11,676 nt of DNA from an uncultured Oscillospiraceae bacterium (GTDB taxonomy: Bacteria; Bacillota; Clostridia; Oscillospirales; Oscillospiraceae). Position numbers and translations under genes: made by a program. The stretch lies in assembly GCA_934565775.1 (NCBI GenBank), contig CAKTIN010000060.1, positions 1 to 11,676 on the forward strand. The letters run 5' to 3'. This document shows, piece after piece, positions 1 through 7,163 of the stretch; the first letter of the stretch is position 1; every line of letters starts with the position of its first letter. Under the pieces are notes generated by a model that had not been told where the DNA came from, did no database searches, and saw only the letters and a list, made by a program, of their open reading frames with translations.

Positions 1-1338
1 GTATTCAATACCTTCTCCGGCCTGTATCTGGCCAAGGATAACGACCTGCTGCTGTCCATGCCCATCCCTGTGGGGACGGTGATGGCCGCGCGGCTGCTGG
101 GCGTGTATCTCATGGGGCTGATGTACTCCGGGGTGGTTATGCTCCCGGCGGTGATCGTCTACTGGATCGTGGCGCCCTTCTCCGCGGCGGCGCTCATCGG
201 CCCGCTGGTGCTGCTGATTCTGACCTCTATTTTTATTCTGACCCTCTCCTGCGCCTTGGGCTGGGTCGTGGCAAAGATCAGCCTCAAGCTGAAGAACAAG
301 AGCTTCATTACGGTCCTGGCCTCGCTGCTCTTCTTTGGCGTTTACTATTTTGTCTATTTCAAGGCCCAGACGGCCATTCAGGACCTGGTTATGAACGCCT
401 CGGTTTACGGCGCGAAGATCAAGGGCTCGGCTTACCCCGTGTATCTCCTGGGGAAGGCAGGGACCGGTGACGGCTTGGCCATGCTCCTGGTGGCCGCAGT
501 GGTTTTGGGGCTGTTCGCTCTGACCTGGTGGCTGCTGGCCCGGAGCTTTTTGAAAATTGCCACGGCGACGGGCAAAACGGAGCGGGTCCGGTACCGGGAG
601 CGCACTGCCAAGCGGAAAACCCCCGACCAGGCCCTGCTGGGGAAGGAATTTGCCCGGTTTACCGGCAGCGCCAACTATATGCTCAACTGCGGCCTGGGCG
701 TTCTGTTCCTGCCGGTCGTGGGCGTGCTGCTGCTGGTGAAGGGCGGCGTTCTGTTCCCGGTGCTGGAGACGATTTTCGAAGGAATGAGCGGCTGCTCCGT
801 GGCGCTGACTGCGGCGGCGCTGTGTATGTCCGCCGCGATGATCGACCCGATCGCGCCGTCTGTCTCCCTGGAGGGCAAGAGCCTGTGGCTGGTGCAGTCC
901 CTGCCGGTGACGGCCTGGCAGGTGCTCCGGGCGAAGCTCCGGGTGCAGCTGCTGCTCTGTGGGATTCCCATGGCCCTGGCCTTGGGGTGCGTGCTGTTCG
1001 TGCTGCCGGGCTCCTGGGTGGAGCTGGTGCTGCTGGTGCTGGTGGCAGGCGGCTATGTGCTTCTGGAGGCCCTGTTCGGCCTGGCCATCGGGCTGAAGCT
1101 GCCGAACCTCAACTGGACCAGTGAGATCACCCCCATCAAGCAGGGGGCGAGCGTAGCAATTACCATGTTTGGAGGCTGGGGCTACGGCATCGCGCTGGGC
1201 GGGCTGTTCTTCCTCTTCGGCTGGAAGATCGGGCTGGCGGCCTATCTGGGGATCTTTGCCGCCGTGTCGGCAGTTGCCTGCGTGGGGCTGTTCTTCTGGC
1301 TGAGAAAGCGGGGCTGCCGGGTCTTTGCCGCCCTTTAA
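1..1338 (+). CDS. ABC-2 type exporter permease, 3' part (5' end off window)
   Basis: This is the membrane-spanning subunit of an ATP-driven exporter. The reading frame is open to the left edge, so the gene begins outside; the Met at position 58 is internal, because the 19 codons before it read in frame as a typical family segment (LYLAKDNDLLLSMPIP across the junction). About 445 residues are visible, with roughly ten hydrophobic segments in two blocks of similar design. Each block starts with a 'leave the bilayer' loop: DLLLSMPIP in the first and SLWLVQSLPV in the second. This twofold arrangement is familiar from Clostridia putative ABC exporters of about 500-560 residues. A positively charged cytoplasmic loop (around KTERVRYRERTAKRK) links the blocks. 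The partner ATPase is not visible and probably lies upstream. Substrate unknown; the subfamily assignment rests on motif memory, not a search. Confidence 0.85.
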   Translation, partial: VFNTFSGLYLAKDNDLLLSMPIPVGTVMAARLLGVYLMGLMYSGVVMLPAVIVYWIVAPFSAAALIGPLVLLILTSIFILTLSCALGWVVAKISLKLKNKSFITVLASLLFFGVYYFVYFKAQTAIQDLVMNASVYGAKIKGSAYPVYLLGKAGTGDGLAMLLVAAVVLGLFALTWWLLARSFLKIATATGKTERVRYRERTAKRKTPDQALLGKEFARFTGSANYMLNCGLGVLFLPVVGVLLLVKGGVLFPVLETIFEGMSGCSVALTAAALCMSAAMIDPIAPSVSLEGKSLWLVQSLPVTAWQVLRAKLRVQLLLCGIPMALALGCVLFVLPGSWVELVLLVLVAGGYVLLEALFGLAIGLKLPNLNWTSEITPIKQGASVAITMFGGWGYGIALGGLFFLFGWKIGLAAYLGIFAAVSAVACVGLFFWLRKRGCRVFAAL

Positions 1339-1347
1339 CAAAAAACA

Positions 1348-1388
1348 AAATGCCCTCCGTGCCGGTCGATGCGGCGCGGAGGGCATTT
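1348..1388. terminator. Bidirectional intrinsic terminator between convergent genes
   Basis: A perfect 12-bp stem is formed by 1348-1359 (AAATGCCCTCCG) and 1377-1388. Further G-C pairs are possible inside it after one G-T wobble. The A-rich run at 1339-1350 becomes a U-rich tail for the minus-strand operon ending at 1409, and a shorter T-rich stretch (TTTCTTTG) follows on the plus strand for the permease. It therefore probably serves both genes, and the minus-strand direction looks the stronger. Confidence 0.85.
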
Positions 1389-1408
1389 CTTTGTCATCCA
1401 TGCGGAGA

Positions 1409-2638
1409 CTATTTTGCGGAGAGGTCCACGGACCGGCGCAGCAGCGACAGCGGCGGGACCTGGCAGGGCAACTGCATGGTAAAGCGCATCTGCGGCGTTC
1501 TGGGCTCGGTCAGGGGCAGTCCCGCCTCGTCCTGCATTTCCGGAACGGTAAGGGCCATGGGCCGGAAGTCCGGACCCACCAGCTCCACCTCGTCCCCGGC
1601 GGCAAATTTGTTCCGGAGGCTCAGGGTAGCCAGCCCCTCCGGGGTGCAGCTCTCTATCAGGGCGCAGACCTGCCACTGGCGGATGTAACGGGAGCTGGCG
1701 GTGTACTGCCCGGGGTAGCCGTAATAGAAGCCGGTGGAGTAGACCCGGTGAGAGATGTGCTCCACCTCGTCGCGCCATACCCGGTCCGGCGCCCGCCCGG
1801 CGGCAGCATCGTCCAGGCAGTGCCGGTAGGCGCCGGTGACAATGGCGGCGTAATAGGCGGATTTGGCCCGGCCCTCCAGCTTGATGCAGTCCACTCCGGC
1901 GGCCATGAGATCATCCAGGTGGTCGATCATGCACATATCCCGGGAATTTAAGATGTAGGTCCCTTTTTCGTCCTCAAACACCGGGAAATATTCCCCGGGA
2001 CGCTTTTCCTCCATCAGGGCGTACTGGTACCGGCAGGGCTGGGCGCAGGCGCCCCGGTTGGAATCCCGGCCGGTCATGTAATTCGACAGCAGGCACCGGC
2101 CGGAGTAGGACACGCACATGGCCCCGTGGGCGAAGGTCTCCAGCTCCAGCTCCGGGGAGACCCGGGCGCGAATCTCGGCGATTTCCGGCAGACTCAATTC
2201 CCGGGCCAGCACCACCCGCTTGGCCCCCAGGTCAAACCAGCTCTGGGCGCAGACGTAGTTGGCGATGGACTGCTGGGTGGAGACGTGCCGCTGGCAGTGG
2301 GGGGCGTACCGCCCCGCCAGGGTAAAGGCCCCCAGGTCGGCCAGAATCAGAGCGTCTACGCCGATGCCGTCCAGCAGCTCCAGATAGGCGGGCAGCTGGG
2401 CGGCCTCCTCATTTCGGGGCATGGTGTTTACGGTGACATGGACCCGGATTCCCTTGCTGTGGGCAAATTCCACCGCCCGGGGCAGCTCTTCCGGAGAGAA
2501 ATTCCCGGCGAAGGAGCGCATCCCGAAGGCCGTCCCAGCCAGATAGATGGCGTCGGCCCCATAGGCCGCAGCCATGCGCAGGCGCTCAAAATCCCCGGCG
2601 GGGGCAAGGAGCTCCGGCGCTTTTTTAGTAGCCGTCAT
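1409..2638 (-). CDS. U32-family protein, TrhP-like (tRNA uridine hydroxylation)
   Basis: 409 residues, annotated traditionally as 'peptidase U32'. The N-terminus (ELLAPAGDFERL, then GADAIYL) is the U32 TIM-barrel start. The family signature is visible at about 168-186 (TFAHGAMCVSYSGRCLLSNY), followed by GRDSNRGACAQPCR. Four cysteines (175, 182, 198, 202) match the conserved set thought to hold an iron-sulfur cluster. The C-terminal 100 residues form the extra beta domain of the longer members. In E. coli (YegQ/TrhP) and Bacillus (TrhP1/TrhP2) such proteins are needed to make 5-hydroxyuridine at tRNA position 34, with prephenate as a source; the length is close to the longer Bacillus paralogue. 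The start overlaps the end of mltG by 14 nt, and a GGAGGA about 11 nt upstream lies inside mltG, so translation is probably coupled. Function is inferred from family and neighbourhood; other U32 roles (for example ubiquinone-related) are unlikely in an anaerobe. Confidence 0.88.
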   Translation of the reverse strand: MTATKKAPELLAPAGDFERLRMAAAYGADAIYLAGTAFGMRSFAGNFSPEELPRAVEFAHSKGIRVHVTVNTMPRNEEAAQLPAYLELLDGIGVDALILADLGAFTLAGRYAPHCQRHVSTQQSIANYVCAQSWFDLGAKRVVLARELSLPEIAEIRARVSPELELETFAHGAMCVSYSGRCLLSNYMTGRDSNRGACAQPCRYQYALMEEKRPGEYFPVFEDEKGTYILNSRDMCMIDHLDDLMAAGVDCIKLEGRAKSAYYAAIVTGAYRHCLDDAAAGRAPDRVWRDEVEHISHRVYSTGFYYGYPGQYTASSRYIRQWQVCALIESCTPEGLATLSLRNKFAAGDEVELVGPDFRPMALTVPEMQDEAGLPLTEPRTPQMRFTMQLPCQVPPLSLLRRSVDLSAK

Positions 2639-4088
2639 TTTCTTCGTCTCCTCCCAGACTGTTCAGGAAGGCGTTGTGCTCCTCCAGGGTCCGGCTGAAG
2701 TGATGGGTGCCGTCCGTATCCAGGGCGTAGTAGTAATAGTCCGTTTCCTCGGGCAGCAGAGCGGCGCGAAGGCTGGAGTAGCCGGGGTTGGAGATCGGTC
2801 CGGCGGGCAGACCGATGACCTTATAGGTGTTATAGGGACTGTCGATCTCCAGATCCGCAGAGGACAGCACGTCCTTGTGCTCCGGCAGGGCGTACTGCAC
2901 CGTGGCGTCAATGTTCAGATACAGGAAGTCCGGATCGGCCAGCCGGTTGTAGATGACCGAGGCAATCACGTCGCTTTCGCCGGCGCCGGCGGATTCCTTT
3001 TCAATCATGGAGGCGATGATGACCACATCCCGGACCGTAAACTTCTGGCGGGCAATGGTTTCCTCATCGTAGCCGAAGCCCCGAAGCTTTTCTGCAAAGG
3101 CGTCGTTGAGCCGGGAGAGATAGCCCTGCATGGTGTCGTCGAACTTATCCTCAAAGTTGTTCAGCAGCTTCCGCAGGACCCGGGCGGGGTTGTCGTCGGT
3201 ATAGAAGTAATAGGAGTCGGGGAACAGATAGCCCTCCAGGCAGTATTTGCTGTCCCGCTTTACGCCGTCCAGGAACCAGTAGTCTCCCAGCTCCCCGGTC
3301 ATGGAGGCCTCCTCCAGCTCCTGGGCTGTGCAGACGCCCTTCTTTTCCAGCAGCTCGAAGATCTGGCGGCAGGTATAGCCCTCGGGGATCATGACCAGCA
3401 GCTCCTGCCGGTTGGAGGAGGAGCGGCCCAGAGCGTTGACAATGGCGTGATAGTCATACATGGCGTTGAGGGTGAAGGTGCCATTGCTGATCTTTTGCCG
3501 GGCATGGGACAGCTCGGCGTACTTGTTGAACAGCCAGTCGTAGCGCACCAGCCCTGCGTCCACCAGCTTCTTGGTGATTTGCTCCATGGAGTCGCTCTCC
3601 AGAATGGTGACGGAGACCTCCTGGTCCGGCTTGGTCAGGGCCATCAGGTCGTCTGCGCAGGTCCAGATTGTCATGGCCAGAGTGAAGCCTGCGGCAAGGA
3701 TCATGCCGATCAGCACCAGGGTGCACACGAAATGGGGCAGACCCAGCAGCCCGGCGCCCCGGCTTTTCATTTTTTTCCGGCTGGTGCGCCGGGCGGGAGC
3801 GGCAGAGGGCTGGGCAGGGGGAAGGGCCTCGCTCTCCGCCTCATCCTCCTGGGGATAACTGTCCTGATACTCCTGATCTCCGGCAGGGGCGGCAGGCTCC
3901 TCCTGGGGCTCTTCTCCGCCCAGCTCCTGCCGGGTCTCCCGGAGGATCCGGTCCAGCGAGGCACTGGTGGGGTCGGACAGCCCGGCGGCGTCCATGGCCC
4001 CGGCGTCCGCCTCGATGGGGTCTCCGTGTTCAAAATCCTGCATTCCCAGGTCGGGGTCCTCCGGCAGGATGGGGTCTTGATGATCCAT
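2625..4088 (-). CDS. mltG: Endolytic murein transglycosylase MltG (YceG-like)
   Basis: 487 residues. MltG cuts nascent peptidoglycan strands at the outer face of the membrane and releases them from the lipid anchor. Residues 1-105 are an acidic, Pro/Glu-rich cytoplasmic tail ending in a basic patch (RRTSRKKMKSR). One membrane segment lies at about 118-141. The extracellular part has a LysM-like start (QEVSVTILESDSMEQITKKL) and the catalytic YceG domain: EGYLFPDSY at 285-293, the ASMIEKESA motif with the likely catalytic Glu363, then LPAGPISNPGYSSL and the terminal YYYYALDTDGTHHFSRT. All family hallmarks are present, so it should be active. AAAGGAGG sits 4 nt before the ATG. It follows the DJ-1 gene by 36 nt and overlaps the U32 gene. 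The long acidic tail is the main difference from the approximately 340-residue E. coli protein. Confidence 0.95.
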   Translation of the reverse strand: MDHQDPILPEDPDLGMQDFEHGDPIEADAGAMDAAGLSDPTSASLDRILRETRQELGGEEPQEEPAAPAGDQEYQDSYPQEDEAESEALPPAQPSAAPARRTSRKKMKSRGAGLLGLPHFVCTLVLIGMILAAGFTLAMTIWTCADDLMALTKPDQEVSVTILESDSMEQITKKLVDAGLVRYDWLFNKYAELSHARQKISNGTFTLNAMYDYHAIVNALGRSSSNRQELLVMIPEGYTCRQIFELLEKKGVCTAQELEEASMTGELGDYWFLDGVKRDSKYCLEGYLFPDSYYFYTDDNPARVLRKLLNNFEDKFDDTMQGYLSRLNDAFAEKLRGFGYDEETIARQKFTVRDVVIIASMIEKESAGAGESDVIASVIYNRLADPDFLYLNIDATVQYALPEHKDVLSSADLEIDSPYNTYKVIGLPAGPISNPGYSSLRAALLPEETDYYYYALDTDGTHHFSRTLEEHNAFLNSLGGDEENDGY

Positions 4089-4124
4089 GGTTCCTCCTTT
4101 GCGCTTGGGCGCGTTTCTCAGGAA

Positions 4125-4670
4125 TTAGCGAATGACGATCTCGTCCTTTACGGCCGCGGCAGCTTCGGGGCCCTTCAGGGCCTCCACCAGCTTCAGACCA
4201 AAGGGAACGGCGCAGCCGGCGGATGTGCCGGTGATGACCCTCCCGTCCTGGACAGTGGGGAGAGCTTGCAGCTTGGCCTTGCTCATTTTGGCCTCAATGG
4301 GGCCGGCGGGGTAGCAAACGGCGGCCCGGCCGTCGGTGATGCCCAGCTCCGCCAGCAGGGAGGGGGCGGCGCAGATGGCGGCGACCCATTTGCCATTGTC
4401 ATAGGCGAAGCGCACGGCGTCCATGGCCTCCCGGCTGGCGGCCAGGTTCTTCACGCCCTCCAGCCCGCCGGGCAGGACGATCATGTCCAGCGCTGTAAGG
4501 TCTAGCTCCCCCAGGGTCAGGTCGGCGGTCACGGGGATCCCGTGGCTTCCGGCTACGGTCTTGCCGCTGACGCCCACAAAGGCAGCCGGGATACCGGCCC
4601 GGCGCAGCAGGTCACAGGGGGCGATGGCTTCAATTTCTTCAAATCCGGTTGCAAGCAGAATGTATACCAT
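4125..4670 (-). CDS. DJ-1/ThiJ/PfpI family protein
   Basis: 181 residues, a full single-domain DJ-1 superfamily member of the YajL/DJ-1 type. The start (MVYILLATGFEEIEAIAPCDLLRRAG) aligns with the DJ-1 start; Glu14 corresponds to the conserved glutamate that lowers the pKa of the nucleophile. Cys100 in AAICAAPS is the nucleophile-elbow cysteine, and ALDMIVLPGG (60-69) is the conserved glycine turn. Reported roles of relatives include oxidative-stress protection, chaperone and disputed deglycase activity; none can be assigned from sequence. Its ATG overlaps the TAA of tmk by one base (TAATG), with GGAGG (4678-4682) placed for re-initiation, so it is translationally coupled to thymidylate kinase. 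This makes it a fixed member of the operon, not a passenger. Confidence 0.92.
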   Translation of the reverse strand: MVYILLATGFEEIEAIAPCDLLRRAGIPAAFVGVSGKTVAGSHGIPVTADLTLGELDLTALDMIVLPGGLEGVKNLAASREAMDAVRFAYDNGKWVAAICAAPSLLAELGITDGRAAVCYPAGPIEAKMSKAKLQALPTVQDGRVITGTSAGCAVPFGLKLVEALKGPEAAAAVKDEIVIR

Positions 4671-5341
4671 TATAATTCCTCCAAATACGTTTTTATGAGA
4701 CGGTAGATCTCTTCGTGAATGGCCTCCACGGGCCGGGGCTCTCCGTCCTCCGCGCAGGAGACCACGGTCCAGCCGTAGTAGGCGGCGGCCCGCAGACCCA
4801 TCTGCCGGCAGGTCAGAAGATAGCTTTCGTCTTTCTCGTGAATGTCTGCCGTGGTGTGGGTGGCCTGTTCCCGATGGCGCATAAGCCGCTCCGTGACCTC
4901 CGTGGGCATATCCAGGTAAATCACCAGACCGGGGCGGGGGAGCCCCAGACGGTCATATTCAAAATCATACAGCCACCGCAGGAACTCGCCCTGCTCCTCG
5001 GGGGGGAGCTTTGAGGTCTGATGGACGGCGTTGGAGGTGGTGTACCGGTCCGAGAGCACCAGGCCGCCGGACAGATAGTAATCCTTCCACACCTTCTGAT
5101 AGGAGGCGTACCGGTCCACCGCGTAGAAGCTGGAGGCGGCGTAGGCGTTCACATCCTCCGGATGCGGGCCAAATTCGCCGTTTAAGTACATTTTCAGCAG
5201 GGCGGAGGAGGGCTCGGAGTATTGCGGGAAGATGAGCCGCTGAAAATCCATGCCCTCCCGGGTCAGCCGCTCGGTGAGAAGCCGGAACTGGGTGGATTTG
5301 CCGGAGCCGTCCGTCCCCTCAAAGACAATCAGTTTTCCCAT
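4670..5341 (-). CDS. tmk: Thymidylate kinase (dTMP kinase)
   Basis: 223 residues. It phosphorylates dTMP to dTDP, an essential cytoplasmic step of dTTP supply. The P-loop is at 8-17 (EGTDGSGKST), the DRY motif at 98-100 follows SGGLVLS, and YLDMP (142-146) is strand 4 before the LID. The LID region (RLMRHREQATHTTADIHEKD) carries basic residues that would act on the phosphates. It is slightly longer than the usual 205-215 residues and resembles the clostridial branch with TTSNAVHQTSKL after the DRY motif. Only 3 nt separate its ATG from the stop of the glycosyltransferase gene, and an AAGGA about 11 nt upstream lies within that gene. A general deoxynucleoside-monophosphate kinase of related specificity cannot be excluded, but dTMP is much the likeliest substrate. 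Confidence 0.93.
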   Translation of the reverse strand: MGKLIVFEGTDGSGKSTQFRLLTERLTREGMDFQRLIFPQYSEPSSALLKMYLNGEFGPHPEDVNAYAASSFYAVDRYASYQKVWKDYYLSGGLVLSDRYTTSNAVHQTSKLPPEEQGEFLRWLYDFEYDRLGLPRPGLVIYLDMPTEVTERLMRHREQATHTTADIHEKDESYLLTCRQMGLRAAAYYGWTVVSCAEDGEPRPVEAIHEEIYRLIKTYLEEL

Positions 5342-5344
5342 GGG

Positions 5345-6076
5345 TCAGCGTTCCTTTCGGTTCTTGCGGGCCTGCTTTTTGCAGGCCAGGACAAATTTCG
5401 GCAGCCGGAGCATCCGGCCGAAGCGGCTGGGCTCCTTGATCAGGCGATACAGCCACTCCAGATTCATGCGGATCATCCACTTCGGCGCCCGCTTCACCTT
5501 TCCGGCAAAGCCGTCCAGACTGCCGCCCAGGCCGATCATCAGCCGACAGTTAAGCTCCTGCTGATGGGCGCGCATGAAGCGCTCCTGCTTGGGAGAGCCC
5601 AGACAGACAAAGAGCACAGCCGGGGCGGCGGCGTTGACGGCGGCGACCACCGGAGCCTCCTCCTGGAAATAGCCGTCTGCGGTGCCGCAGATGGTCAGCC
5701 CCGGGTACTTCTCCCGGAGCTTTTCTCCGGCCAGCTCCGCAATGCCGGGCTTGCCCCCCAGCAGATACAGCCCGCCGCCGGTCACGGCCAGGCGCCGGGC
5801 CAGAGCCTCCGCAAATTCGATGCCCGCGACCTTGCCCTTCAGAGGTGTGCCCAGGATCTTGGCCCCCAGCACGGCCCCCGCCCCGTCCGGCAGGACCAGA
5901 GCGGCCTCGTTCAGCAGGGCGGCAAAGTCCGGATCGTGCATGGCCTCATAGACCATCTCCGCATTGGGGGTGACGCAGTAGTCCGCCCCCGGCTGCGCCA
6001 GAAGCGCGTCTGCCCGGGCCAGGGCTTCGTCCATGGTCACGTTGTCAAACCGAACACCCATGACGTCAATTTTCAT
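5345..6076 (-). CDS. WecG/TagA/CpsF family glycosyltransferase
   Basis: 243 residues, GT26 family. Relatives transfer N-acetylmannosamine or its uronic acid from UDP-sugar onto a lipid-linked GlcNAc acceptor, in teichoic acid (TagA) or enterobacterial common antigen (WecG) assembly at the inner membrane face. Landmarks: CVTPNAEMVYEA with Thr36 and VLPDG with Asp64, which align with the catalytic Thr/Asp of Thermoanaerobacter TagA; GLYLLGGKPG (102-111); CLGSPKQERFM (158-168); GLGGSLDGFAGKVKRAPKW; and a C-terminal basic amphipathic tail (EWLYRLIKEPSRFGRMLRLPKF) expected to dock to the membrane. I chose the ATG at 6076 because family homology starts at MKIDVMGVRF; the frame is open 94 codons further upstream, but that would run across the promoter. 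An AGCAGGT lies upstream of this ATG. First gene of the operon. The exact sugar is unknown, so I give no symbol. Confidence 0.9.
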   Translation of the reverse strand: MKIDVMGVRFDNVTMDEALARADALLAQPGADYCVTPNAEMVYEAMHDPDFAALLNEAALVLPDGAGAVLGAKILGTPLKGKVAGIEFAEALARRLAVTGGGLYLLGGKPGIAELAGEKLREKYPGLTICGTADGYFQEEAPVVAAVNAAAPAVLFVCLGSPKQERFMRAHQQELNCRLMIGLGGSLDGFAGKVKRAPKWMIRMNLEWLYRLIKEPSRFGRMLRLPKFVLACKKQARKNRKER

Positions 6077-6095
6077 ATTGGGACCTGCTTTCTTT

Positions 6096-6107
6096 CGCCG
6101 ATCGGCG
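6096..6107. repeat. 12-bp perfect palindrome in the operon leader
   Basis: CGCCGATCGGCG lies between the predicted transcription start and the first start codon of the operon. It could be a protein-binding site or a small leader hairpin; with no spacer in its centre it is more like a binding site. No known motif is recognised. Confidence 0.4.
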
Positions 6108-6128
6108 ATCCTAAGACATTTTTCTATT

Positions 6129-6157
6129 AGTTTACCACATTTTGCGGAAATAGTAAA
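6129..6157 (-). promoter_or_regulatory. Sigma-A-type promoter of the minus-strand operon
   Basis: On the minus strand a -35 TTTACT (6152-6157) and a -10 TAAACT (6129-6134) are separated by exactly 17 nt. A TGG directly before the -10 gives the extended -10 TGN element. Transcription would begin near 6122, leaving a leader of about 45 nt before the glycosyltransferase ATG. The two hexamers lie within an inverted repeat (GTTTAC at 6130-6135 and GTAAAC at 6153-6158), which may be coincidence or an operator. Confidence 0.7.
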
Positions 6158-6166
6158 CACCGATTT

Positions 6167-6196
6167 GCACACATCGGCTCCCGGGCGGCATAAACT
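6167..6196 (+). promoter_or_regulatory. Possible sporulation (sigma-K/E-like) promoter for the Cys-rich gene
   Basis: Upstream of the gene at 6252 there is no good sigma-A pair (only TTGCAC at 6165-6170 with a poorly spaced partner). However, CATAAACT at 6189-6196 fits the CATANNNT -10 form used by mother-cell sigma factors. An ACAC stretch ending at 6172 sits 16 nt upstream, where sigma-K prefers AC. Transcription would start near 6203, about 50 nt before the ATG. The motif is short and degenerate, so this is suggestive only. Confidence 0.3.
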
Positions 6197-6251
6197 GTCC
6201 TGTAAGCGGCTTGCACCCTGGTGGATGCCGCAGCAAAAGGAGGTATTTAGC

Positions 6252-7106
6252 ATGGCTGAACAACAGGTAGCTTTCTCCTGCCGCCCGGAGGACCTGCGGG
6301 AAGCGGTCTGTATCCATACGAAAAAAATTACCGATAGCTGCCGGGACAAGGACTGCATCGAGGACCTGCGGGTCTACCTTACCCGGGAATCCCAGACTAT
6401 TTTGGATACGGCGGCCAGCGCCAAGGCCCGGTGCGCGGAGCTGCTGTACGCTTACATCGATGTGGAGCCGGTGGCCTTTGACCGGAACCACTACTGCATC
6501 GACATCACGTTCTATTACCGCATTTTGGCCGACGCCATCGTCACAGGCAACCGCCCGGCAAGCCTGTACGGCCTGGCGGTGTTCTCCAAGCGGGCGGTGC
6601 TCTGCGGGGAGAACAGCGACGCCCGGATCTTCAGCAGCCGCACCCGGCTGGGGGACCTGGACGGACGGACCGTCCGGACCTCCAACCATCCCACCGCGGT
6701 GGTGGAGGTGCTGGACCCCATGGTCCTGGGGGCGAAGGTCAAGGAGGTCTGCGACTGCCCCTGCGGCGCGGAGCCCGGCGCGCAGATCCCCGGGAGCATC
6801 TGCACGCTGTTTGACGATGAGCTGGTGCTCTCCGGAGAGCGCCGGCGGCTGTATGTGACCCTGGGCCAGTTTTCCATTATCCGCCTGGAGCGGGATGCCC
6901 AGCTGCTCATCCCCACCTTTGACAACTGCCTGCCCACCAAGGAGTGCTGCGCAAATCCCGGCTGTGCCGAGGACCCCTGCGAGATGTTCTCCCGGATCGC
7001 CTTCCCTGTGCGGCAGTTCTTCCCCACGGGCTGCCGGGAGGGCGGCGGCCAAGAGGAGGGGGAGAGCTGCCCCTGCGGCGGGTACCGGACCAGCAGTTCC
7101 CAGTGA
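6252..7106 (+). CDS. Uncharacterised cysteine-rich protein
   Basis: 284 residues; I do not recognise a named family, although the opening pattern (DSCRDKDCIEDLRVYL) feels familiar from other spore-forming Clostridia. A near-perfect AAAAGGAGGT at 6235-6244 fixes the ATG at 6252, not the longer upstream frame. There is no signal peptide and no membrane segment. Nineteen cysteines are spread along the chain (10, 20, 30, 35, 61, 82, 118, 167, 169, 171, 184, 226, 232, 233, 238, 243, 261, 273, 275), including a CDCPC cluster at 167-171, a CC pair, and a Gly/Glu/Cys-rich tail with CPCGG. The middle (70-220) looks beta-rich. Such a protein could be a cross-linked structural protein, for instance of the spore coat, or a metal-binding one; the possible sporulation promoter favours the former. 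It stands alone, divergent from the glycosyltransferase operon and convergent with argF. Confidence 0.85.
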   Translation: MAEQQVAFSCRPEDLREAVCIHTKKITDSCRDKDCIEDLRVYLTRESQTILDTAASAKARCAELLYAYIDVEPVAFDRNHYCIDITFYYRILADAIVTGNRPASLYGLAVFSKRAVLCGENSDARIFSSRTRLGDLDGRTVRTSNHPTAVVEVLDPMVLGAKVKEVCDCPCGAEPGAQIPGSICTLFDDELVLSGERRRLYVTLGQFSIIRLERDAQLLIPTFDNCLPTKECCANPGCAEDPCEMFSRIAFPVRQFFPTGCREGGGQEEGESCPCGGYRTSSSQ

Positions 7107-7120
7107 CCCCCTAAAGAAGA

Positions 7121-7150
7121 GGTACCCCCGGCCGGAGGGCCGGGGGTACC
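7121..7150. terminator. Hairpin terminator between Cys-rich gene and argF
   Basis: A perfect 13-bp stem (GGTACCCCCGGCC at 7121-7133 and its complement at 7138-7150) closes on a 4-nt GGAG loop. The plus-strand flank (GTGTTGG) has no real U run. On the minus strand the hairpin is followed by TCTTCTTTAG, so it serves argF better; for the plus-strand gene it would be a weak terminator or an mRNA 3' end stabiliser. Confidence 0.7.
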
Positions 7151-7163
7151 GTGTTGGAGGGGA

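Noticed and set aside
2574..4505. 643-codon open frame on the plus strand opposite mltG and the DJ-1 gene
   Set aside because: It is antisense to two genes with full family motifs, crosses their junction, and encodes a Gly/Val/Gln/Leu-rich low-complexity product. GC-rich codon bias on the coding strand explains the lack of stops.
6077..6358. 94-codon N-terminal extension of the glycosyltransferase frame
   Set aside because: It would span the promoter and part of the divergent gene. Family homology starts at MKIDVMGVRF.
6132..7052. 306-codon minus-strand frame opposite the Cys-rich gene
   Set aside because: It has no ribosome site and crosses the operon promoter. The plus-strand gene has a near-perfect Shine-Dalgarno and a coherent protein, so the plus-strand reading is preferred.
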